From Pampus argenteus (taxonomy: Eukaryota; Chordata; Actinopteri; Scombriformes; Stromateidae): 64,000 nt of DNA. The notes beneath the pieces were generated by a model. It was not told where the DNA came from. It searched no databases and worked only from the letters and a program-made list of their open reading frames with translations. Positions 30,661 through 42,343 of the stretch are shown piece after piece. The DNA lies in contig CM072875.1 of the NCBI GenBank assembly GCA_036937835.1, forward strand, positions 21,736,501 through 21,800,500. The letters run 5' to 3'. The translations under genes were made by a program, and so were the position numbers. Numbering within the stretch: position 1 is the stretch's first letter; each line of letters starts with the position of its first letter.

Positions 30661-30929
30661 TCTAACTGTATATAAAGTAGTTGAAACTAGCTCCACCTCC
30701 AGCAGCTACAACAGTAACATGCTGCTCTAACACTGATGCTTCAGTATTAATATTAATTAAGAAATAATAATAATAATGTTTAACCTACAAAAGGCTGAAA
30801 GTCTCCGTTTCCTCAGAAAACAGTCCAATAATCAACACAATAATGACTGTGGACAAAATACTAACATTTTTAATTGATGGATTAAACTGTTCATCTGTTT
30901 CAGGACAGACGTGAACCTGCATTAACAGT

Positions 30930-31300
30930 TGAGGGACATTTTTTGCAGTGTTTGTAAATGGCCGTAATAAGCCGCTGGAGTGACATACGAGCCGTGGGGA
31001 AGATCGGTGAATAAGAGGAGTGAAAGCGAGTCTTTAATGACGGGGGATTGGTGGCCACTTTGGTCGCCTTGGCATTCACATTCGGACACATTCAGGCGCA
31101 CAGCAGTAATTGGCAGAGGAGGAAACGGGGCTGCTTAGGGCCTGGGAACAGCCGCCTCCGGGGAAAAGAGACTCAGACTTCAGCTTATAATTATAACAAG
31201 AAAGAAATAAAATGGACCGAGGAGGAAAGAAATCATTGGCACACACATTCTGTGGCTGTGATCCCACTGTGGGCCGGCCAAGCAAAGTCAGTAGCTGCTT
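30930..31300. promoter_or_regulatory. candidate conserved non-coding element
   Basis: A compositionally distinct block without repeats or exon signals. It includes AAATGGCCGTAATAAGCCGC, GTAATTGGCAGAGGAGG and CAGCTTATAATTATAAC. It lies between the hhla1 promoter and the kcnq3 3' end. Conservation cannot be tested here; enhancer function is inference only. Confidence 0.35.
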
Positions 31301-34300
31301 TACAAAGATGCTTTTTAATATATGACAGGCTGCACCGAGATTAAAAATAACATTAAACCGCTTCAGTTTTCAATTCAATACTTTATTAATAACTGGTGCA
31401 ATTGAAAAGACAAAAAATAAAAAAATCAAGTAAGAATACATTTGCATATTATATCATCAAAACAAAATATTCAAAGTGGTTGAATACCGAATAGAAATGG
31501 TATTTTTTTTTCTTTTCAAACAGGAATGAGAAAATGATGCACAGCTCTGAAGGCCACTAGTGTAAAGTTGTCCAAACGTCCTTTAAATGAAACTTAACAT
31601 AAGAAGCTGCTGTCAGTTCAACACACCTCATTCAAACACTCTACTTTTGTTTTTGTCCCACTTTCTGTGTTATTTTGGATTATGTGCAGATTACTAATGT
31701 ACTAAAGTTACCGTCTTCTGTCTTTTGGCACCATCTTTTAAAAAACCTTCATGGTATTTTCGTGCAGGATGTGTTTAACCTAGCTTAGCATAAAGCCTGA
31801 AAAAAAATACACCTTCCAAAACCCCCAAAACTGTATGAAAATGTCTCTAAAAATCATGTCTTTTTGGCAATAAATAAAAGCGTCTCAGATGTTTGTTGTA
31901 AATGCAGCTTTTCATTCAGATATTAACAGCTCTACGCTGCAGGTTGACAGCCATAGCAGGAAAAGCATGACCCAAAGTTTAAAACCAAAACCAAAACATA
32001 TATATAGTGAAAATAACTGAACTATAAAAGGCCAAGGCACAAATAATTTGTAGCAATCAAAATGTTATGTAGAAGAGTGTCGGTCAGTGCATTGCTCGGT
32101 CTGCAGGGACAGTGAATAACAACGATCACAGCAAGCACTATCGTCCTCTGGACTACACAGATGCCATAAAGTGCTCCTTTTTTTCTTTTTTTTATAACAT
32201 ACAGACAAGTTCACACATGAAGAGTTGAATTAAGTAAAATACACGCGTGTACACACGTGTACAGACACACAGAGGGCAGAAGTGTGTTGAAAATGCTTGT
32301 TTTTAGGTACATACATGCTTCATATAAAGATCAGATTATGGCTTTGAAAGGTTTTTGAATCAGATTTTTTAGATTTAAAGTCAGAATGAGTAGGATTGTC
32401 AAAGTAATCCCTCACGAGAAGCGTGTGGCGTGTTTCTGTATGTGCAGAAACGGCGCTCTGCCTGTACTTTCTGTGTTCGGGATGCAGCCAATAACAGCAC
32501 GCAGGGCATGAGGTCAAGTCCTACTCATTGTGCCTTTAAAGCGTGTTTAGACGTGAGCATGTTGTTCTCCTGCAGGATTACTGAAGTACTGCTTTTATTT
32601 GTGTTATTGGTGGTTTCTACATTCAAAAGAGAAATGTCTGCAGCAACAATGACCACCGCTGACGGGAACATGTACACTTAACAAAATATTGTAAATATGT
32701 TTTGGTCCCAGAACTTAAACACTCACAGCTTTTATTTATTTTGTAGTGCTCAAAAAGCATCACAAATCCCTAAAATCAGCTGTAAACCTGGAGAAGATTT
32801 GGGGTTTTGTGTTTTCAGAGTTTTACATCCAAATATTGAAGAATTGTTTAAGAACCGTAATCTTGACAAGAAAATTATGGGTGAATATTATAAAATCACC
32901 ATCTATCGCTGCAAAATTGTGTGCAAATGACATTACATCCAACTGAATGAATCAGTCTGCATTTAAAATTTATACCAAAGCACCTCTTATTGTTCAAACC
33001 AAATCATATTTTAATGCTACAATGGCTTGTTAAGATATTAAAAATGGGAAATTCATTAACCATCAAGTTCAGGGTTCAAACGAGAAGAGACGTTTAAAAG
33101 AAAAACAGCAAAACAGTGATTGTCAAATGAACAGTTAAAGGGTCATTCCCAATAAATAAAGTAATGGATCTCTGTAGAGTCAGTCATGTTTATGCTGCTG
33201 TAAAAACACACAGAAACACATGAATTACTCAAACGGGATTTAAACGTCCAATTAAAACCATCCACTCAGGAGTCGTTACTTCTCACGTGTACTTTTACCA
33301 CAAATATATCAGTGCAGGATGGTTTAAATCCTCCAGCAAAGTGACCACACAACGCACAAAGCCTTGACAGGAAAATAAAACATCACAGTTTCATGTCTGA
33401 GACACACAAAGACAGGAAATGAAACTGGAATGATTTTTACACTGTAAAAAGTAATGCTAGCATTTGAATAACTGAGGAAACAGACTTGAGTTTCAGTCAG
33501 ATTTGTTTTAGTCTTAAATTTACCAAAACGAGGGAAATAATCTCACACCACTGACGGGTTGTTTGCAAATGTTTTGAGAAAAATAATCTCTGGATTTAAA
33601 ATAAGGAAAAAAACGACATGTTCAGATGTTTTGAGCACATGAATAAATCAATAACAACATTTAAACGTTCCTTTTTATTTTCTTTTAATTCCTGAGCAGA
33701 ATAAGTTTATATTTCAGATATTAACATTTCAATCTGTCTTTGCTAGCATCACTTTTTCTCAGTGTACGTCAGTGTCTTGGAAGACAGTTCATTTATTTTT
33801 AATAATTTACAAAATTTTAAAAGTCTTAGTTTTAACAGTAATTTGCCATGTAAATAAACCATTTGATTTTTACTGTCTATCGTTGTTTCCATTGATATTC
33901 ATAAACTGGTGCATGCCTGTAAATTTAGAGAAAAACAACATGAGTTTAAATTAGAAAATGGAAGCAATGTAATTGTAATTCACAAATGATTTTTTAAAGT
34001 ATTGAGACGTTAAACACAACCAGAATACTGAGCATTGAAACAAACAAACAAACAAACAAAAGACGGGTGAAATATCCCAACATTTTACATTTTCTGTGCA
34101 GCTGAAATCATTCAGTGATTGAGCCGAGAGCATCACAAACATACAAAACAAAAGCAAGACTGTACTATGCACTAAGTTTAAAAAAAAAAAAGAAGATAAT
34201 AAATAAATAAATAAAAAGACAATTCAGAGTTGACATTCATAAATCATGTGTAGTTTGTCATGTTGGTGATGAAACGGAGAAAGAAAGACGATGTGGATGT

Positions 34301-35295
34301 TTGTCGCTTCAGAGACACGATGAATGAATGACTACAGGGATATATCGTCACGTTTTTATATCTATATGTTGTAATAACAGGTGTCTGCATCGCAAGATAA
34401 TTCATCGTATAGTGTGTATATATAATCGAATGGGATTCAATAGCAGAAGATAATAATAGTATGTTTCATATAATAAGTTGAATAGATATTACACAGACTG
34501 TAGCTGCTTCCAACTATAAATGTCAGACAAACGGCTCTTGGATGCATTTTAAACCCTAAACGTTCTTGTTGAAGCCAGATGTGGAAGCCTCCCTGTAAAG
34601 TCCTCCTGACTGAAGGTGCTTGAACATGCTTTAACGGTGTTTAGATATAGTTGGTTGTCAGATGTTACATTCAGTATCAGTGTCGTCCTAAATCTAAAGT
34701 AGTAAATGTTGTTTAGACCTACACGTGATCATTGTAAAGCTTTATTTTGCACTAAGTGTAATGGATATAAGAAACCTCAGTCTTTGCAGCCAGTTATGTA
34801 AGTTGTGTTTTGATTTTTAAATTATAAAAGTGTGTAATGACATCTGATCTTTTCAAGCTGTGTTACTATATTATGATGTCGGACGGTCCCTGCTGCGGAC
34901 TATAATAGCTGATTTGTGGATGTCTGAATCTTATGACATCTTATGGAAATTGTTTAAAATCGGTGTAAAGGTGAGAAATCTTACTCAAGATTTTGATTTG
35001 ATATTGTAAATCTTTTGATCATCTATTGACTGATGAACTGAACTTGGCAGGACTAGAAACAATCTCAAATTAAAGGTGTACCGGTGGTTCATATCCCTGA
35101 ATTCATGTGCCAACAAAGCAGCAGAGATTTAGTGTTTCAAATATTCAGATTTCTTTTTTTCAAATTTAAAGTTTGTTGAATGCATAAAGTGGTGACGTTA
35201 CGACTCAAGAGCACAGCGGTGAGAAACAAAAGAAAAACTGATGACAAGATCAGAAAATATGAACAAAAGTGATTCTCCAAGATGTTACCCAAGTC

Positions 35296-35299
<4 letters not shown>

Positions 35300-35342
<43 letters not shown>
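35300..35342. repeat. (CA)n microsatellite
   Basis: About 21 CA units, about 620 bp past the kcnq3 stop, possibly inside its 3' UTR as (UG)n. Confidence 0.97.
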
Positions 35343-35345
<3 letters not shown>

Positions 35346-35636
35346 AACAACATACAAAACAAAGAGACAGGAGACTTTTGGTTCCAGTTTCACCCTCCGA
35401 CCGTGGTGCACTATCATGCAAACCATGCAAAAAACAATGAAAATGTATTCATATAAAAAAATAAGTGTTACAAAATGGCATAGCAAGTATATGTTTCCAT
35501 TCAATCTCTTTTTCTGTTTCCTGATATCCTGAACTTTGCAGTGTCTACACTAAAAATCGCATGCGTTCATGCAGTGCGGTTGGCTTTGCAGCGATAAAGC
35601 TTTTGGGTGTATATAGTATGTATATTAATGTTCTTT

Positions 35637-35642
35637 TTTATT
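35637..35642 (-). terminator. kcnq3: candidate proximal kcnq3 polyadenylation signal
   Basis: AATAAA on the minus strand about 315 bp downstream of the stop codon. It is one of several possible signals. Confidence 0.35.
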
Positions 35643-35956
35643 TGAGCTAAATCTTGCGCTGTACAAAGTTCTACTTTACAAACTGTCTGGTTTCCCTTAT
35701 TTTTCTGGGGCAGTCACGATGCCATGGCTCTCTGTCTGGACGGCGGTCGGTTGACGAGATCAGCCTCTTGATGACCTCGCTCGCGACCTTGCAGCATCAA
35801 GGCGGATTATAGTAGACCCACCCTTTCCTCCTATTGTTTCAGTCTAGAGGTGTGGCTTTGACCCAAACTGGTTTGGGTTTAGAGGCATGGGTTGGATTTA
35901 AGGTTTTAACTCAGAGTCGTGGATTTCTGCGCGGTCACAGACAATTTCGCCTCCTC

Positions 35957-36652
35957 TCAGGGCGGTGTGTTCCACACAGCGTCACCGAATCCCTCCCCCG
36001 TGGAGGAGAGCGGCAGAGGCCCCCCGCTGGGCGTGAAGGGGTCCGTGTCCGTGTCCGTCTCCCCTTCCGCCAGGTAGCTTGGTCTGGCTCTCGTCCAGCT
36101 AGCGTCTCCGGTTGCCACCATCGATAAGTTCGCCCCTTCCTCCCCCTCCCGCTCACCAGAGATGCTGAACCCGCTGGGCGAGCGTTCCAGCTCCTCGTGG
36201 TTTACCGACAGCATGGAGAGTGGCGAGTCGCCCCCCCGCCCCCCTGTGGTCCTGCCCAGCCCTGCTGACGAGTCCTGCAGGGAGCTGATGGGCAACACAG
36301 TGGGACGCTCGGTGTAGGTGGGGATGGAGGCTGGAGGGTAGCATTGGTGGAGGTGTGATAGCGGCGGTTGGTGATCTGGAGGTAAGCGGCCTCCAGCCAA
36401 CCCCGCACCATCCCCTCCACCTCCCCTCCCCCTGCCGTAATATGGGTCCACCTTGCTGATAGGCACCTGGTACGACATGTGCGGGAACGCCTCGGCGTAG
36501 TTGAAGAAAACCCGTTGGATCTCGCCGCCACCCGTAGTGTCGCAGGTCTCCAGGGTCATGTGGGCAGCGCCGGCTGAGTCCACCTGCAGGTGCTCGGTGT
36601 GCTGAATGTGCATGTCAACCAGGAAGTCCAACTTCTTCTCCATGTCCTCCAC
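35957..36652 (-). CDS. kcnq3: kcnq3 exon 15: coiled coil and C-terminal tail, stop
   Basis: 696 nt, 231 codons plus stop. VEDMEKKLDFLVDMHIQHTE is the tetramerisation coiled coil. A Gly/Pro-rich variable part follows, then ERPTVLPI, LSVNHEELERSPSGFSIS and YLAEGETDTDTDPFTPSG. The last motif is the ankyrin-G anchor known from KCNQ2/3. DNA here is much more GC-rich than the introns. Confidence 0.97.
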   Translation of the reverse strand: MEDMEKKLDFLVDMHIQHTEHLQVDSAGAAHMTLETCDTTGGGEIQRVFFNYAEAFPHMSYQVPISKVDPYYGRGRGGGGDGAGLAGGRLPPDHQPPLSHLHQCYPPASIPTYTERPTVLPISSLQDSSAGLGRTTGGRGGDSPLSMLSVNHEELERSPSGFSISGEREGEEGANLSMVATGDASWTRARPSYLAEGETDTDTDPFTPSGGPLPLSSTGEGFGDAVWNTPP

Positions 36653-39600
36653 CTGAGACAAAGACACATCACAGCAGCAGCTCAGAGAAGTGTCCCCCAC
36701 AGCTCTGCCGAGCCTTGTTTGGGTTCAGGTGTGTGTTCTGGACAAAGAAAGCCACAACTTCTCTTTGCTCTCTGGTACAAATGCAATATAGTGTTTTTAA
36801 TCCTCACCTGTCTCTCCACCCTGACAAATCTACCCATCATGCTTTGGTCTTCAGCATCTGGCAGGGAGGCGGCTTTGGCTAGGTAGGACTCGTGCCTGAA
36901 ACACAGGGACACTGAGTAGATGTGGACTGTACACACATTTGTTTAGAGGAATATACTAAAGACATTATGTTGCAGTAATATTATCATGTCTTGTATTGTT
37001 GTTTTTCGGGGGTCAGTGTGAGATACCTGGGTGACTGATTAGGCGGGTAGGCAAAGGGCGTTTTCTGAGTTTTCTTGTGTTTGGGGGTGAGGGGAGGTCC
37101 AGGAGCAAGAATCATGTCGATCCTTAAAGAAACAGAAGACAGAAGATGAGACTCACTGACAGCGGGTGCTTTCCATTTTATTAATGATGCTTCAAATCAC
37201 TTAAATGTCACTCAACTTCTCTCTAAAATACTGAGTCAGTCAATGTTTTCAACGAATCATTCTCATCTCAATCTCTAAATTCAGGCCCCTTTAATAAGTG
37301 AGCTGGTGGTCATTTTGGAAATCTTTGACGTCATGAGTAATTATCTCAATGGAAAGCACCCAGTGTACCCAAAGTATTCCTGAACTGAAAAGGTTCATCA
37401 CCTCGTCTGGAGGTATTTAATTCTGCAGAGCATGTCCAGGTGTCCAGCAGAGTACTGCTCGATCACGTCTTTGACATCATAAGGCCTCAGAGTCTCCTTA
37501 AATCGCTTCTTGTTCAAGAGGAATTGCATGATCCTGTGAGAAAAGGGAAATATTATCAGCAGTTTAGATATTAAGGTAACATAAAGAATCCTTTTTACCA
37601 AACTTAAAATAATAGAACAGTCTAATGTCCTGGTTCAACTTTATATGTACTGTACCATAATATGGAGGTTTCAGCGATTGTCGACAAAACGTAATTGTGA
37701 AAACTATTCAGTTCTGTATAAACGACACTCTAGGAGATGGGGTTGTGCTGTCACTAGAGTCAGAGGTAATTAAAGGCAGATGGGAGTAACCTGTATTGAT
37801 CAAAGTGTCTCGACCTCCAGGTCACCCTGCCACCCACACAGCTTCCTCTTTTGTCCTTCAGAGCTCTGACTTTCAGTCGACTTGAACCTGACTCTTTCCA
37901 GAGTCAGCGGCTGCTGCTCAAGCATCAGTGTTTGGCAGAAAGTCTTGTGTCACCTGAAACTAAAACCCTCCAGGTCTGAGCATCCCATTCAGAGACCCAT
38001 TCAGCCCCAAAATAATGGCGTGGAAGGAAGCAGCACATTCACAGGGTTAATCACTCATCTCGCAGGCCTTCACGCTAGATTGAGTTCCTGCATTATGTCA
38101 TCTGTGTGGCCTGTAGATTTACCAGCACACTGTCAACATCCATACAGTACCAGTTGTATTCAGTACTGATAATTGGTGACATTATTTCGCTTTAATCAGA
38201 TATATCCTGATTAAAAAATTGTTAGCTCCAACTAGCTTTAATTGTGACTTTAAAGGAGTAGCAACACTCAGGAAATGTACCTGTCATGTTCCTCACCTGA
38301 CTGCCCTGATGACCAGTTTCAGTGTGGGGATCATTTCCTCCAGGAGGATGTCTGGGGGGAAGCCCCGCTCCTCTAAGGCTGGATCAGCCAGTGCTCCGGC
38401 ATCTGAAACGGGAAAAACGTCAAGAAAACACAAAAGAAAAACATTCAGACTTGTAGGAGATCATTGCATTCGCCAAAGAAAACAAATCTCGTAATTAAAA
38501 GGTTAATGTTATTGTATTGTTGCTGTTTGAGAAGACAGAGGCGTAATTGTGCTACCTGATTTAATTAGCTTTTATTTCCTCTTTGGTTTGAGACATTGGC
38601 TGTCTGCTTCCATCCAAATGTAGCACAAATTATAACCGAATTTCCATAAATCGTCCAAAGATGTGCTAGTAAGGAGTTGGTTTGTTGGGGTAAACGTGGG
38701 CATAAAGCTTTCCCCTTTTATATATCAAATATTTTACCTTCATAAATCTACAGTCATGATCTTTGTACCTTCCGAGCTCTGGCGGAGTGTGTAGGCCTTC
38801 ATGCGGAAGGCAGTGCGGAAGCGTTCCCGGTTACTGAATCCGGCAGGTTTGGGCTCCTTGGAGGGGCTTTCCTCAATGGAGTCGGCATTCCCCGTGAGCT
38901 TCTTGCCCATCCCCACTGACGGTCGCGCGTTGGGAAGGCGAACACGCTCAAGTAAACTCAGTTTCTGGCTGAAATGAGAGAGAACAAAGAGAAAAGATAT
39001 AGTCTGGAGGACTGAAGTCATGATATGCAGTTCTGTACCAAGTGGAAACCAGGAAGCTAAAGACAGACTTCCTCTAATGACCAACTTCTGTCTTTGCTTA
39101 ATTGGCGCTTACTCATCCAACCACAGCTCTGCCCAAACGTCCAAGCTTTAGTCCAAATATCAGCCCTAAAGTTTACCTGGTAAGTACTTTTAAGTTTTTT
39201 GAACTGTACCTGCTGGTACACATTAATTCAGCCAATAGCTGATTTACAAGATGCTAGGAGCCAATCGTGTGCCACTATGTCATATTCTGTCTTTGGCAGT
39301 GTCAGATTAGTTATCTTTTTATGGGTGACAAAGCCTTGCCAAAATAATCATATAACTTTGTCTTTATATTAGTATAGATATTTACAAAAACAGTTCTCAG
39401 TTTTAGGTCCTGACAGAAGTCTACTCTGGATTAACCAGCCAATGTTTGTGTTTTCGCATCCTGAAGCCAAACCAGCATCTTCTACAGGAATCCCTCTTCT
39501 AATTAGGAGTTAAAGTCTTCATGGTCTGCTGCTCTCCCGGCAGAAGGAAGCCTCAAAGAGCTGCGAGGAGATTGGTCTCCTTTATTGTCCAATGGCTGAC

Positions 39601-40799
39601 AATATTTGGCAGCACAAAGACGAGAGCTCCCTGGGTAAAATAAGACTCCTGTGTGCCTTGGAAGAGGCAGAGAGGCGGGGTAACCGGAGCCGACACCAGC
39701 CCAAACAAGGCCTGTGAAACGTGGAGCGTTCTCAGCGACTTTGCTCCCACAGCGGACACACAATATGAGCCTCTATGTGGCCTCGGGGCAGAATAGGGAC
39801 GACAGATTACGGCGCTGAGAGGCTGCAGAATAGGACGCTTTAAGAGAAGAGAGAATCTGCTTCTCCACCGAATAAAGAGCAGAAAATTGGATGTGATTAT
39901 CCTGTGGCGCTCTCCTTATCTCCCACAAACACACACATATTGGTTTACTGTACGTGCCTGAACATGCGGTAACAACTTTAAAGTATAATTCTGGTGTTTT
40001 ACAACCTGGGATTTGTACTTAATTAAATCAGACGACCAGATAAGATTATTTAAACCGAACCGAACTGAAAGTTGATCTTCCCTCATTGCTCAGTAAATGT
40101 GGCTGAATGCTCATTCACACCTGTTTCATGCAGTGATTGTTCAGCTGTGTGGAGGTGAGACACGAGTCAGGGTCTGAACTTCTCTCTCAGCTCTTTTTTT
40201 ATTGACTATTGACTATTTTATGTCATTTTTAATGTGCAGCACTATGACTAAAAGTAGATATTAAGATATCTTATATCAACAACATTGATTTTTCAGGGTT
40301 CGTGCAGTTTCTTAAAAGTAAAATTCAAGCACTTTTTAAGCACTTTCAAGGCACCTGAACCAAAAATGTCCAGACTATCGAAGCCTTTATCATCACATCT
40401 AAATCATTACTATAACTCCGTCCTTCACACCCACAGCAATCAATGTAAATGGACACTTCTATTCATATCAACTTTGTAATTTTGATCATGTCTGTTTAAT
40501 ACTTGATACTTTCCAGGTTAAGAGAAGATGAAACAGATAATGTAGAAAATCAAGCATTTCATAACCTTGAAAACATATTGGTTAAAATTATAGTAGTATT
40601 TTCCAAACCTTCAAGACTTTGTAAAAAGGTGTAAAAAGGTGCATAGCAGCTCCTGCCGTGTGTGTGTGTGACTTGCTAAATGTTAACACGTAGTCTAAAG
40701 TGTTTTAAATGATCTGAGGGGTTGGAAAGAAGCTGTATAAGTGCATGCACTTTTACTTGTAGTTCACTGGTTCACTCAGATAAAAGGTCTAATATCTCA

Positions 40800-40839
<40 letters not shown>

Positions 40840-42309
40840 GTGGCTTATTGCCCTCTTGTTGGACATCACAGCGCTGGCCGTCGTCCACGTCTTCGCTCAG
40901 AGCAACAAGATAATGTCACACTGCTAATTTCCCAGCAGCTGATCCATGAGCCATGAAAACTCATCACCTTTCCTTTCAGTACGTCTACCTGTATTTCTGC
41001 TAATCTTTCCTTTCAGCTTAATAACGACTCTTAAACCACAAAAAACATATTCTTATTGTCTCTGTATGTTCCTAATTTATAGCAGAGTTCTTTAATTTCA
41101 TAAATTCAGGCGCCTAACGTCTTTGTCAGTGTCATCCTCACAATGCACCGGGCTGAAGTTTAACACGAGAAGTTCTTTGTGTAATATGGGTGAACTGACC
41201 CTTAAGTTGAGAATATAAAACAAACACTCTTGCCAAGTGTCTAAGTGAAGTGAACTGTGTTGCTCAGCAGCTTTTAGCAGCAGTAACTTCATCCTGCGGC
41301 TCAGTGTTTTTACCTCATCTGAACTCAGTTTAGAGGTAAAAATCACTATTTGGTGGAGCTGAACTCAAAGACAGAAAAATGAAATGTGTATTTTAAAAGC
41401 GTCTTATATTATCCCAAGATGTAGTCCTGTAGATTGTGTCCTTTCACATATTTTTTTAAAGAACCTTTAATTGTCTAAAATATAAAACAGAGAATCATCT
41501 CAGCCGGTTATGAAGACAAGATGACTCTCTTTAACAAATCAAGCGTCCTCTGTGGGACTTTCACTGCGTGTTTTGATGTGGAGATGCATTAATATCCTTC
41601 AGCACAGTGGAGAAAAAAAAGAAAATCATCAAACCCGGAAACCCCATCTCAGGCCCTAATTACTTGATCTAAACTGTCATTCATAATTGAAACGTAACTA
41701 ATGGACTCACTAATAGGTTTCTAAAGAAATCTCTCTGCCTTGATGTCATTAAAGCAGCTGATGTGGAAGGCAGCGCTATTAGAGTGGGATGAGTGTGAGT
41801 TTTTATATCACGATTCGCATATTTACCACATCCATTAGCCCCGAGATTTATTCATCTGGTGAATTAATTTAGGAAGACATTTAAAAGTGGACAGAGGATA
41901 TTCTAGGAAACCTTCATTAGTCTTTCCAGCTTGTAGGGCTAATTAAAGCACCATCAGAGAGCCTTTACTCTGGACGCAGCGCTGTGTGATTTACAGTGAC
42001 CCACCTCGCTATGGCCTCCAAGTGATCCTTCCTTTAGATGGAGACAGAAAAAAGTACAAAAGTTAACAAACTTTCCAGAGCAGAGCTGTTAACATCCTTC
42101 AACAAGCTCTCGAAGTCAGACGGCAAATCCAACACTGAGACAGTTTTCTGTCCTTGAAGCTACACGTCACCTTTTTAAAATATGACTTCAACCATAACTG
42201 AAAACATGGATGTGTTAAAGGGAACATGTTCAGCTTTTCATGGTTTTCTGTTTATTTATATTCTGTTCTGATGTCGGATGTTAAACACGGTCAGAACTAC
42301 AACAGGACG

Positions 42310-42343
<34 letters not shown>

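Larger units (their letters stand above)
29830..31380. other. intergenic DNA between hhla1 and the kcnq3 3' end
   Basis: No coding exon supported. Contents: the family C repeat at 30088-30660 and a GC-richer, low-repeat block at 30930-31300 that stands out from its AT-rich surroundings. Confidence 0.6.
31380..35956 (-). other. kcnq3: AT-rich region, possible long kcnq3 3' UTR
   Basis: No exons found. Mammalian KCNQ3 has a long 3' UTR, and this whole stretch directly follows the stop codon on the gene strand. An AATAAA on the minus strand lies at 35642-35637, about 315 bp after the stop, and several more occur further on. It also contains a (CA)n tract at 35300-35342 and an AAAT run at 34199-34213. 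How much is transcribed is unknown. Confidence 0.4.

Noticed and set aside
19202..33000. An endogenous retroviral LTR beside hhla1, because the human gene is named after one.
   Set aside because: No LTR pair, primer site or viral frame was recognised; the human HERV-H association is a primate event.
36153..36531. Several long alternative frames over kcnq3 exon 15, including one of 109 codons.
   Set aside because: GC-rich coding DNA leaves other frames open; only the frame with the KCNQ3 tail motif is real.
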